From contig CATQJL010000305.1 of the NCBI GenBank assembly GCA_958299035.1, positions 33,493,733 through 33,557,732 on the forward strand: a DNA stretch of 64,000 bases, written 5' to 3'. How positions within the stretch are numbered: position 1 is the stretch's first letter; each line of letters starts with the position of its first letter. Below are positions 22,601 to 33,400 of this stretch, piece after piece. The notes under the pieces were generated by a model. That model had not been told where the DNA came from, made no database searches, and worked only from the letters and a program-made list of their open reading frames with translations. The position numbers were made by a program, and so were the translations under genes. This DNA comes from Cylicocyclus nassatus. Its lineage: Eukaryota; Nematoda; Chromadorea; Rhabditida; Strongylidae.

Positions 22601-25600
22601 TGCATTCGGAGCCTTTGTTTCATGCGATTGTTTGTATGCTTTGATTGCTCCACACTTACGCATACGTCGATGTTGTTAGTGTCAGCTAATGTATCAAAAG
22701 ATCGTCGTAGTGTCATCAAACACCTCTGTTATCGCTGTTGCATCATTATTTCATATCACAATATAGAGAACTTAGAGCATGTTAGTCTGATAAGGGTAGA
22801 GCGGGTACATCATCATGCGCAAAGCAGAAGCAGAGGTCAGTTGCGGCGTTCTTTCGCTATGAGTACCTGAAGTAGGCATAATTATTAGCGACTAAAAGAC
22901 TTTGAACTAATGGAACTGAAATTCGGTGCATTATCAGTTCAAATTATAGGTATCATCGTGATTCTAGCAAAAAACCCAAGCGAGAGCATAACTTATCACA
23001 CTAGTTTGAAAATTTATGTCTCACTCACTAAAGTGACGGTAATAGTTTGAGTGGCTCATCTATGACTCACTATCAAATGGCAACTAGGCGATGTGAGATA
23101 AGATTAATGTATTTTCTGTGAAAGTGAGATTGGTTGCAAAATTTGTGCGATAAATGTTTGCACATGGCTACTTTTTTGAGGAGAAGTTTTGCAAGTGTTA
23201 TCTTTGGTTAAACTTGTGCAAGACGCTCTCCTCAATGAATAAGTTGAAAAGTTCTTGCATTTGAATCTGAAATATCTGATATATCTTTTTCTTCTCAAAT
23301 CCAATTGTTTAGTCAATTGTTGTGACAATCTTATCAAGAAGGAATTTGACACATTACGAAAACTTAGGATTGGATATCTTTGTCTGTCAACTATAACTTG
23401 CTTAGCGCTAATTGTTTTTATAGAGGCTATAAAGTATATTACCGATAAAAAACCTGTACGGCTCAGGACAAGTAGTGAGATGTTTTTACTGTCATCCTCT
23501 TGTCAATAAATCTAGATTATTTAGTGTAGTATGATGTGGAGAGAAGCTTGACTTGGGGTATCTAGGCTTTGATTTGTGAGCACTTTCTGCGCAATCTACT
23601 TGTGGGAGAAAATTCTCATTTTGTATGCCAGAAAGTTTGCTAAACATTCTTAACAAGTGTGAAGCGAACCCTTATCTTGGACTTTTATTTCATGCGTTTC
23701 TTAGCACGATCATATTGCAACCATGGCAGACGTACCACGGCAGCTTGATCATATAAATTTGCTGATAGCAAAACTATAATTTGAACCCTTCTAAACAGTT
23801 TTTGCCAATACAGAATTCATTCCGATATCATTTTATGCTGCATGCTGAATTCATTGAATGGATCTTCCAAGCTAGTAAGTCACTAAAATGCTTGACTTCC
23901 GTAAAGTACATAGTAAAATAAAGTACATAGGGTGGTCCAGAAGTGTGACCTGCTATGAAAAATCAGCTTGTGATGCGATTTTTTAGTAGCTCTTCTCCAT
24001 AATTTTTAGTCCCTTTGTGGACAATTTTTATTAGGTTTTTAGTTGTTGATCAATCACAAACTGTTAGCCTTAACGCCCATGAAAACCGCAGATCGCAGTT
24101 CTCGAAATTCTGAGAAAAACCTGGAATCGTATCTTGAGGGGCTGTGGTGTTTTCATGGGCCGGGGAAACACTGTGGAGCTGTGTGGAATTTTTGGCAGGA
24201 CTACGCATTAGTTTCAGCGAGAAGAAATTGCAGCTACGTAAAATAAATTATTCCGAAATTTGAAAAAATAAGGTTTGAGTTTTTAACTCGCCCAATCTTA
24301 TTCCCACAGATTCCCTTTTGTGTCTACCTAGAAAAAAGCCTCTTTCTCAAATTCATCTCACTTGGTTTGCTAAAAAGGGACCTGGTGAGAGTCTGGGACC
24401 ATAAACGACCGCGCGCATTTGAAACTTTCGTAAGCTAGAAATTGCTTTTACAAAAACTTAAGGAGGATATCGTTTTAATTTGGTCTTTGAGATCTTGCAC
24501 AGAAATTTACTTTTCTGTCAGATGAAGACAGAAGCTTACATTTTGATTGAGCCCTTGCAAAGTGACAGATTTTTTTGCGTCACACTTCATGCGGGCCACT
24601 CTGTGCTAAGATTTAGTCAGCATCGGTTAGCACAGGGATCCCAATATTTGCTAAGTAATCTCTTCGAACTCTAAATTTGCTCAAGATATGCAGGCATAGT
24701 GAGTTCTGGGCGCAGTAAAAACTCTCCATATGTTTGTATCAATTTGTATCGTGCTCTATAAAGTACATCTGCGTCAGAATCCATTCAGCGAATTGGATGC
24801 ACAAAATCTGTTAAACATCTAGTCTGTTTGGCTATCAAAATTACGTTATCCCGAACAAAAACGCAGTAAAATCTGAGTCAAAAACTTTATCACATGGCTG
24901 TAACAAACAATCTTGCTCATTATTACTTCGTTGCAGCCTTTGATCTTGCGACGTCGTTGTGTTCTATGGTGGATTAGATTGATGCACCTCTATGACTCAC
25001 CGGGTGTTGAAAGCATTTCACTTGTAGTTATGAATTTGGATTTTGGCACTTTTGCTTTGATGGCTCTTATCGCGGCCTAGTATCTGTGAGAGAACAGCAT
25101 GTATGACGCATTGCAGATTGCGATCTTTATCGTTCTCAAAATAAATTCTGCCTTTATTCCTCATGAATCTTGATTTCACTGTAAGGCAAATTTTTGAGTG
25201 ATTCGAAAACCCATGGGAAAGCATGCAAAAGCAGTTACTTTTATGTTAGTTTTATTTGTTGGTGGGGAAGAAACGACTATTTGAGGCGATATAATTGTGA
25301 GATGCTTGTTTGGCGTTTTCATCTTCTCCGAGTCCTTTTTTGCTTACACGATTGGAGTCGGACATATATCATCGTATTAAAGAGTAATAAAACACCTCGA
25401 GGAATTTTCTCAGGACTCGGCTGGGACGGACATATCTCTTTCTTGGAAGCAAAATTCCATAGTTACAATAAAATCGATGGTTATAAGTTAAGCATTGATG
25501 ATAGCGAATTCAAAATCTTTCTCGCGTTGATTGCGCTTGAATCATGGTATAGACAAATCAAATCTCTCTGGGGTGGAGACAGATCACCTTTAGCGTGTCC

Positions 25601-26640
25601 AGATTCTGATATCTCGGACTTTTTTTTTTGGGAAGAAACTCATTATGAGGCCTTTACAGGCCTTTGCCCAAAAGGCAACTCTTATTAATGGTTCATGACC
25701 GAAAAATTTAACTTTTGACTCCAGATCAGACTGCGCTTCGTACAGTTCTTGGGAGCGCTGATTGGTCTGCTTGAAGATTACGGTCTGGGCTGGAATGCAA
25801 ATAAGTGTTCTGGTCACAAATATATTTCATAGTGCCGGTAGGACAATGGTGCCGTAGCTTTCCAATGAATTCCCACTTGAGACATCAGATAACCCAGATT
25901 TGCCTGGACATTACCGTAAGAAACTATGCGTTTTAGTGTTTCTCTGTCCTCAACTCAATCTGTACATATCAGTAATTATCAGATTTTGGTCACGTCTGCC
26001 ACCAAATTAAATTTTTTGATCTTTATTTCGCTAATTTTCAACTTACCATCGAGAAGTATCATTGTAAAAGTGCAGCATAAAGGCGACGACCTTGATTTCC
26101 CTAGACGAGTTACATATTCGATTCCCTCTCTGCACTAAGTGGTTGGCTGCCGTCAAACGAGAATCACCTCTCGTTTTGCTCATTACGCAAATTGGTGTTG
26201 GTCTCTCTTCAGCGCGAGCAGCTAAGGCAAAAGGCGCTAAAGCGCTTTTTGTCCCGACTGGTCGTTGTGGCGACGGACTTCCGTGGCGGTTACCTGGCTT
26301 CGTTACGATTCGGCTGTCGACTTTTCGTCTGTCAACCTCTTAGCGATGAACCTCGTTTGAATGTGAGTTTAGACGAGTCTAGAGTTTCTCAGCGGCTCAT
26401 TGCTTCCGCATTTGTTCAATAAATCATTTTAAGATCCGCGTCGGAGAGGAATATGTGATCACACGTGGTCAACGCGGGTGGTTGTACGGCTCTAAACGGG
26501 ATAATGACAAGCTCAAAGGATGGTTCCCAAGAGTTTGTGTGAAATTTACGGACAAGTATCCATATCAGAAGGAAGCTCAGGAAGCAGTTTCTGATAAGTC
26601 TGATAGGTCCAGTTCGCCTTCAAAAGACAAAAAGCTGTGA
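13674..26640 (+). CDS. ZDHHC6: ZDHHC6-type DHHC palmitoyltransferase with SH3 domain
   Basis: ER-membrane protein S-acyltransferase. Ten exons join in phase to 455 residues: 13674-13734, 13785-13942, 14129-14302, 14351-14480, 15427-15554, 15604-15784, 15829-15946, 16459-16519, 26213-26362 and 26434-26640. Seen: two membrane segments (about 60-84 and 88-108), VPLGWNPD after them, and the cysteine-rich domain with CEPC...SHHC...C and the catalytic DHHC at 171-174. Then follow PWINNC, two more membrane segments (about 189-212 and 232-261) and KTGIE (270-274) in place of the usual TTxE motif. The YPYDLGWKRNF block follows, then NGVWWPV. A C-terminal SH3-type domain (about 345-435, with RGWLYG and GWFPRVCV) is the feature that separates ZDHHC6 from other DHHC enzymes. 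The C-terminus KDKKL fits a KxKxx ER-retrieval signal. In mammals this enzyme acts on ER proteins such as calnexin. Intron 8 is 9,693 bases; introns 4, 7 and 8 contain transposons. A possible poly(A) signal is at 26971. Confidence 0.92.
14705..14981. mobile_element. hAT-type MITE copy 1, inside ZDHHC6 intron 4
   Basis: Terminal inverted repeats CAGGGCTCGGCACGAGGTGG... are flanked by the perfect 8-base target duplication CACATGAT (14697-14704 and 14982-14989). An 8-bp duplication with CAG-starting ends is typical of hAT elements. It is 277 bases long with no transposase. A nearly identical copy is at 43322-43581. Confidence 0.9.
15983..16432. mobile_element. Foldback MITE inside ZDHHC6 intron 7
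   Basis: Arms of about 150 bases are inverted copies: AGGGAATGGTCAGAAGTCGA at the left is mirrored at the right end (TCGATTTCTGACCATTCCCT). The symmetry extends through the CTGTCTTC..TTATCTGCTT block. It fills most of the 512-base intron. No clear target duplication. Confidence 0.75.
17094..17859. mobile_element. Tc1/mariner-type non-autonomous element
   Basis: Inverted ends TAGTGTGGACCCCGGCCAG with imperfect continuation through a GC-rich block (cgcgtcgcgcacgcagcgcg at the left). TA flanks lie at 17092-17093 and 17860-17861, the usual Tc1/mariner target. The interior is AT-rich and has no DDE transposase. It lies in ZDHHC6 intron 8. Confidence 0.65.
21317..21700 (+). CDS. Possible nested ORF of 127 codons, unrecognised
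   Basis: A continuous frame with balanced residue composition and less AT bias than its surroundings, lying in the same orientation inside ZDHHC6 intron 8. A splice acceptor (tttttttgcag) lies about 70 bases upstream of its first ATG. It matches no family I recognise. It might join the leucine-rich open stretch at 20277-20480 as exons of a nested gene, or it may be chance. There is no signal peptide and no clear domain. Confidence 0.22.
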   Translation: MNILPVQLPPSIASMAQTNLYSCANLVPVMNDDFDGHGLSLSNYLIHVEKSFRTSIYRKSYEEARLHLCVFRKSVEDVGANNLCKLLLYSFSQLDYHSDFYRSLQSLLAFSSAYVTYCSPMTDRKHE

Positions 26641-27487
26641 TTTTATGTGATTTTTATGATCTATCTTGCAGACTTTTCGTTTGTATATTCTTTTTTCTAC
26701 TCTAATCTTTACTTAGACATCTCTTGACATGATGATCAGTTCTAATCTCATTCTTATAGGTGACAAATCTTAACGTTTGAGTCAGTATTTTGCCCTCTTA
26801 TCTTTGGTGATACAAGGTATCTTTTGTTGATTCAGTTCTGCTTGTAAGCTGTGTGCATTTGTTTGTAGGGTTCCCCTCTCCCCTTTTTTTCCTATAAAAA
26901 ATGATGTCCATGCTAGGCCTACTGTTTACCTCTCTACTCTCCCGTTGTGGTTATACCTATCTCGCGGAGTAATAAAGCATTTCTACCCTTAGTCGTTGGC
27001 CATATACTCCTGGCTCCCGCCAGGTAATTTGTAGCAACTATCGGAAGCAACGCAAGCAATTCACGGGGGGTGCACCACATATTTTTCGGCCGAGTCTCCT
27101 CGATTTGAGGTGTGTCTCTCGCCTCGCCTCGCTCGGACCGGTGAGGGGTCCGCGGGGAGGGGCGCGGCCTGTCATAAACTCCGCCCCACGGGGCTGAATC
27201 GTTGGCTTTCGCCCGGCACATGAAGTGCTCCGGTTACTCACAGTTTACTATTACTCTAAGCGATTACCGTCTTCTCCTCACCGTCGTCCTCTCCGGGAAA
27301 CAGCGGAATACTCGTCCACTAAATTTATCGATCATTTGCCTTTTATCTTGCAAAACTCTGTGTGTTGCACTGCGCCGTGTTTTGTTGACATTTTGCCTAT
27401 TCAGTACATTGTTCACTCTATCACTCTATTAGCTCTCGTACAGGCAATATTTTAGCCCCCTCCCTCTGTACAGAAAAAAGTACAGAA
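26641..27487. other. Intergenic region between ZDHHC6 and the ETX/MTX2-like gene
   Basis: AATAAA at 26971-26976 may end the ZDHHC6 transcript. A GC-rich block at about 27045-27210 stands out from the AT-rich surroundings and may be the promoter of the downstream gene. A candidate acceptor (aatattttag) ends at 27454, 34 bases before the downstream ATG, and could be a spliced-leader site. Confidence 0.4.
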
Positions 27488-30400
27488 ATGAACCACGTTG
27501 ATGTGGATCAACTGCTCGAAGACTATGCCTGGTCCCACTTCAAGGATATTCAATCACTACGACGGACCAGATTAGACGAATTCAAGTCGCTCGAACGAGA
27601 CGACTGTGAATTCATCATTGTAAGTGACATGGCACACACATGCGTCTGTTCAAACAAATCACTTGTACAAATTAGGCGCTCCCCGTGCTCGAGACGAGCT
27701 TTTGCACACTTTGCGCTCTTGTTTGGTCCGTCCGCGTTGAAAACAGAATTATCAGTGACGAAAACATTGATAAGTGGCGAAGACTTAGGAGCGATTATAA
27801 CGCTGTGACTAGCGCGAGAATCAGAGCGGATTCAGCTTACATTTCCGGTGACTAGAGATGATGAACAGAATGTGCAATTTGTTTATAGAGGCTTAAGTGC
27901 GACAGATTGGGGGACAAATTTTTCGTAATAAATCTACGATTGCGATTAGGGCCCAACTCATGCTTGAAAAATTCACTAAAATTGCACTGCAAGACAAAAA
28001 GAGTTTTTCGTCATGCGCCTACTGTAAAAGAAAATAAATCATGTTCTTGATCCATTTCGTTTCTCCCGCGGGTTCAGAGATCAGGTTTTTGATCTCCTAA
28101 ATTTTGATTCATATTAATTCTTGAAAATTTCACAAACTTCATGAAAGAATTATATTTAAGAACTTTCGTACGTCTTAAATTTGGTAAACGTTTGCTAAAG
28201 TGCATCCATTGTTCAAAAAATAAGCTAAGCTCCCTTTCTTGTTTCTCTTGTCTTCTATTCTCAGCAATCCTATCTATATTTCATATTATTTCCAAATTTT
28301 TCTACCCCCTCCATTGTGACCAAAACAAAGTCTACACCTTTATCTTGTCTACCTTTCCATGTTTCTCCTAATCTGAATGCGCCATCTCCTCGCTTATGTT
28401 CGATTTCCTTTTTGATATCTGAGTTGCCGAAATTTCTTGTCTCTACCCCCTTCTCCTCCCCCTCTCCCTCTCTTTATTTTGTTGTTCTCAACGTTTATTG
28501 TTCGGTTGTGGTGCCCACTGGGAAAGCTGAACGAAAAAAAAGTGAATCAATCAATGTTTGTGGGGAACACATATCTCTTCTGGAGGAAAAAAGTGGAGCA
28601 AGTGGTAGAGGAACACTAGGAAGACGTTCGGGAACTAGTAAAAACTTCTGGGAAGGATAAATTGATATGGCTTTTGCTGGCCTGTTTAACAGCTGATCTA
28701 GCACTTTCACCGCATTGTTCGGGCCCATCAATCCTACGTCAAATTGCGACGATGATGACAAGCTCCGAAAGAAGTTTGGCACCTGCGCGAAACAGTTGTT
28801 CCTGGGCCTATCCGACCTTGTTCCTCTTGCAAATGCCTAGTTGTAGCATGGGTTCCACCTTGTCCGCAATCTTTTCATCTCAAGCGCGGCACGATGCTTG
28901 ACTTCTTCTGAAGATCATTCGGCTGATAGTGAGAGACGAGACACACAAGTTCAGCACTGCGATTGATCGGAGTCGCGTGTGCGACTTCCCGCTGAGTTCG
29001 GTGGTTGGCGGTAACAATGGCTTCCCACCTGGGAACTTCAGAAATTTGGTTCAATGTCGATTTATGCCACATTTCCTAACCTTGTCCCCCTCCCCTCACT
29101 CCCTGCGGTTTTGCTAAGAAAATTTCTGAGGACCCCCTTTCCCCACCCACCCCCCCCCCCAGCCGGAATGGGCTCTGCAAAGCGATGGACACGTTGTAAT
29201 GAGCGCTTAAGCATGATTCATCACAATGAGCTATTGTCTGGTGTTCTGCAGCAGCCACCACCAACACTTCGGCTCCGCTGTTCCCATGAGCTCAATCAGA
29301 GGCTCTTCGAGGGTGCTTCGCTATTGTTTGGTTAACTCTTGAGCAGGGGAGGTTTTCTAGCTACGATTGGTGACAACTTGCTGGCACTTACTACCTAGAT
29401 ATAGGAAGAATTTTTTGTTTGGGTAAAGAAGTGGATTCAGATTTCAATAATCTTCGTAATAAGCGCTAGTGCAAATGTACTCATTTGTCCTACAGATGTT
29501 GCAGAAATAGAAGTTTACATAGGGCTTGCAGCGAACATTTTGCCTGGAGCAGAGAAGGTACCTAAAATTCTGTCTCTCTTGTTTTCATTCGAGAAATTTC
29601 GACGGGGTATCCTTGGAAGGAGGTTTGAAAATGAAAAGAGTAAAAGTGGAAAAAATGTAGACTTTTTCGCTCCCTCTAAATGAAGAATCGAAACAGAGAT
29701 AAGCAAAAATTACCTTTTATATTTTGATCTTTTCTTGTACAGCTCACGTGGCTCCGTAGCTGATTTTCTCTAGTTGCATTCTGCCATGTCGTATCAAATA
29801 GTAGAAATATTATCAGAAATATATTTTTGCGAATAATACTGAAAAAAGGATGATGTTATAAAAGACTTTTTTCTAGAAGTTACTGAAAACTACATTTTAT
29901 TCTATGTAATTTCGTTCATTGCCTAATATGAAGTATGAGCCCCGGAATCTTTTGAATTTTTCAACTAAGGATGGAGACCCGGTTGATCTGGACCATGTTA
30001 TTTTTTGATCATTAATACTACCCAGCATTTTTTCAAGGGTATTTCGGCCTTTATTTTGACACAAACTCCTTTCCCAAAGGCCGCCTCATTCAATTCCTTC
30101 TTCGAGCACTTGACCGAGTGAGTCTCTTTTGTTCCAAAATGCCTGCAATTCCCGTCACTAACCTCCCTTAAACCTCCTCGTCTTCCCTACGAATATAATT
30201 GATTTCCATAGTCCACCACGTTTCGAAGAGTGCTCTCAAATGAGAGTTTAAGCCCATCGAATGCTTCGGCACAGCTGAAGCCGTTGCTGTCGATTTCGTG
30301 ATGAATGTCGCTTAATTGCTCCACCGATGTATCCATGCTGCTAAGCAAAAGAGTAACTCTCAGCTCCAATGCAAGTGCAGTAAATCTCGGCTATTAGGCG

Positions 30401-33400
30401 GTAAAATGGCGATTTGCCTCAAAGCAATCTCGTTTTCACTGCGAATATCAAATTACCGCCGCTGGAAGGAGTTATATACACATACCACACACCACACCCT
30501 TCTCTGGAAATTACTTCGTTAGGGCCGATAACATTGGCGCGCAGGAGGAGAGGGGGGGGGGGGGGGATAAAGTCTAAGCCCTGCACCTCGTTGAGTAGCT
30601 GCGGGTGTGTTTGGAAACATTCATTCGTTCGTGCGGGAATGGCAACGGCTTCGACTTTAATGACTACGGAATCCCCACGGGGGATCTGATTAGCACATGA
30701 AGATAACACCTCCTCTGCGCCCTGCTTCGCTCAAGGACCCATCGATTGCGCAAGTATGTACTAACGCCGGGGCTGACGACGTCGTCAGGGAGTTCTGTCC
30801 CGGTGCTGGCGTCATCGGGGTTGATTTTCAGCGCTAGACGGCAGTCGTTTGTGGCGCACAACCAGTTGTATGTCACTCTAATATTGACGTGGGAATACGG
30901 TAGTTGCACGGGTGACTCATCGCCCAGTGAGGCACATTTCCACAGCCACCGTAGTCTCTCGGAACGAGTTCCACAAGGAGGTGAAAACAAGTGGATAGTG
31001 ACAGAGTGAAGACTGTGGGAGTGAGGTCAGACAGAGATTGTTTTCCGAGTTTTTTTGGGGATCTCGAGAAGGGACAAATGTTGGTTTTTGGTGTCTGAGG
31101 CATGCAAAGAACGATTCAAATTCTATCACCGAGTTAAGATAGCCATGCACAAATTTCCCACATCACTACCCCATTTTGGTCTCTTGCCATGTGGCGAGGG
31201 CCACCAAGAAAACCGCTTCCTTGGTATAGTTCTTACCTCGATACCGGATAGGTTAAAACAGAAAAGTACCTATAACTTTCTTTCTTTTGTTATTAGGGTA
31301 CAGAAAGACACTATACCTCTTATACTTTTGTTATTTTATTTTTGGTAACTTCTCAGACTCCTTTTTATACCACAGCGTTTTTATTAGGTTGACGCACAAT
31401 TCTTGCACCAAGTAAAAAATTGTTTCAAAATATCTTAGACAAACGAATCGATTTATACAAATGCTTTTTGTTACGCATATCGAAAGTAGTATCAATTTTG
31501 AACAAAATCAATTAGTTCAGATTGGAAGATTGAGATTCATAATCATTCATAGAGACACTCAATGTCTACGAACTGTTCCAATTAAAAAAGTTGGTTATAC
31601 CACACGAAATTAGTTTAAAATTTCAATCGACATTTACTCGAAAGTAGGTTTTTAGGTATTTCTCTTAATCAGTTTATATCGTTGCCATATGTCATCAAGA
31701 GTTTTGGTTCAAGCACATGCAGAAAGTCTCTTTCTAAAGTGTCTTCATTCTAACATGTATCTCAGAAGAAATTATTGAAGCCCGAGTAAGCAACGGAACT
31801 TCAAAATTAGTGCAAGAATTATGCGTCAACCTGATAGCCAACATAAACTGTTTCTATCCATATTCTTCCGAACTTTTTGTCAATAACTTTTCGTAAAAAT
31901 CGATTGCCACCTTTTCCTCTTAATTATATCCAACTCTCACCCACAACTAGTGGAAATAAGCTTGTCAGTAATAGTTTGAAAGGATTATGATGTCTGCAGA
32001 CGCATGCCCGAGCAGATTACTGTAAGTAGCAGAGGCGAAATCAATAAGGTTTCTATGTTGAGTAATGGGGCAAGCTACTGGCATGTGCACTGCTATTGGT
32101 CTGTGCTCGTTCGATATCTTTAGATGTTTTTCCTCGAATTTTCATAGCCATAGAGAGAATGATGGAAGCATGTTTGCAAAAATTTTTATTTCAAGGACGG
32201 CATGCCTTGTTTGTGGAGAATAAACGCTAAAAGTTGATATTCTGGCTATAAAATATCAAAAAATTGTTGACAATATGAGAGGAATTGAGTACTGGTCATA
32301 TTGAATGCTGATAAGTCAGCCTACAATGGAGGGGATTTAATGTCAAAAATCTATCCATTCTTTTGAGAAAAGCAGCCGAACGAAGCTGAAACATTTTAGT
32401 AACTCATTTTCTTGAGTTCCTACTCTGCAATTTTAGAAAAAAACTATTTTTTATTTTTTATGGGTGCAATTTCGTCCGGGCACCAAATTTTAAATGTTGA
32501 GTCTGATCAATGTTGTTGACGTATTTAGTACTCACAACTTCTTCCCATTTCTTCCATGATAAAGAATTGAACGGCTTATTTGGTAGAATTTGCTAGTTAA
32601 GTAAGCCAAATTTTTTGGTAATTCCCGCTGTAAAATTTGATGCAATTTTTGTCAGTAGAGTCAACAATTATTGAGGATGGGTTTCGTATTGCTGCATAAA
32701 TAAACGTTCATATTCTCTCGAATCGACTAAATCGCCATAATTGAGAGCATTTATTTCGTAGTGTGGCATACATAGCGACTAATTCTGCGTCTATTGATCC
32801 GGAGAAATATCATTGGATCATTCTGCGGGTTGCGTTAGTTCATTCAAGTGTTAATGATTGATCAAAGGACATCTGATGAGTATCGTTATACGAGAAATGT
32901 TCTCACTATAGTGGCAAAAGCCAAGCGAGAGCGGGGGAGCCTAATTTTTGAAAAATAAGGAGTTTTTGAAGTAATTATTGCATGTATTTTTTTACAACTC
33001 TGCATGCTTGATTGTGCGACTTTTTCAGAACCGAAGAAACCTCTCATGGGTGAACGAGGATCCCCAATACACAGATCTTACCCCAGTCGGGGCAAAACCC
33101 TACACATTGTTCAAGTCGATCTACACCAATAACACAAACAGGTTCGTCTTCCATAGCAAATACCAGTTCCAGCGTTTTCTCATTAACTTTCAGTAACAAA
33201 GTCCAATCAAATTCGCGCACATTTCAGACCACAAGAGTATTCATTCAAAACGGAACGAACAACCGAGTCGCTTTGTTCGATATCCAGAGACCAAGGCTAC
33301 ACAATGGGTGCTGAAGCGGAATTAACGTTGAAGACTCCTTGTACGTTTCTAGCTTTTTGTTCTTGCAAATTATAGGGGGTTTTGAAGGTGCAGAGCGGGT

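Larger units (their letters stand above)
16520..26212 (+). other. 9.7-kb intron 8 of ZDHHC6
   Basis: Bounded by the donor TCG|gtaaga and the acceptor ctcttcag|CGC, both in phase 0. Contents: a Tc1/mariner-type element (17094-17859), a relic of the GACCCAC palindrome family near 19316, and a mariner-like end (GGTGGTCCAGAAGTGTGACC) near 23934. Several open stretches of 65-165 codons may be nested exons or chance: 18487-18658, 19565-19800, 20277-20480, 21317-21700 and 25194-25688. I could not link any of them into a recognisable protein. Confidence 0.6.
27620..33028 (+). other. 5.4-kb intron 1 of the ETX/MTX2-like gene
   Basis: Phase-0 intron from CATT|gtaagt to tttttcag|AACC. It contains a C-rich tract (29145-29161), a G-rich tract (30547-30566), a mariner-like element (31386-31832) and a cluster of minus-strand open stretches at 30187-30990. 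A phase-neutral small exon could still be hidden here. Confidence 0.55.

Noticed and set aside
25194..25688. A 164-codon open frame
   Set aside because: No recognised motif, AT-driven composition, and it lies in a long intron; a better-supported exon of ZDHHC6 follows. Kept only as a possible nested stretch.
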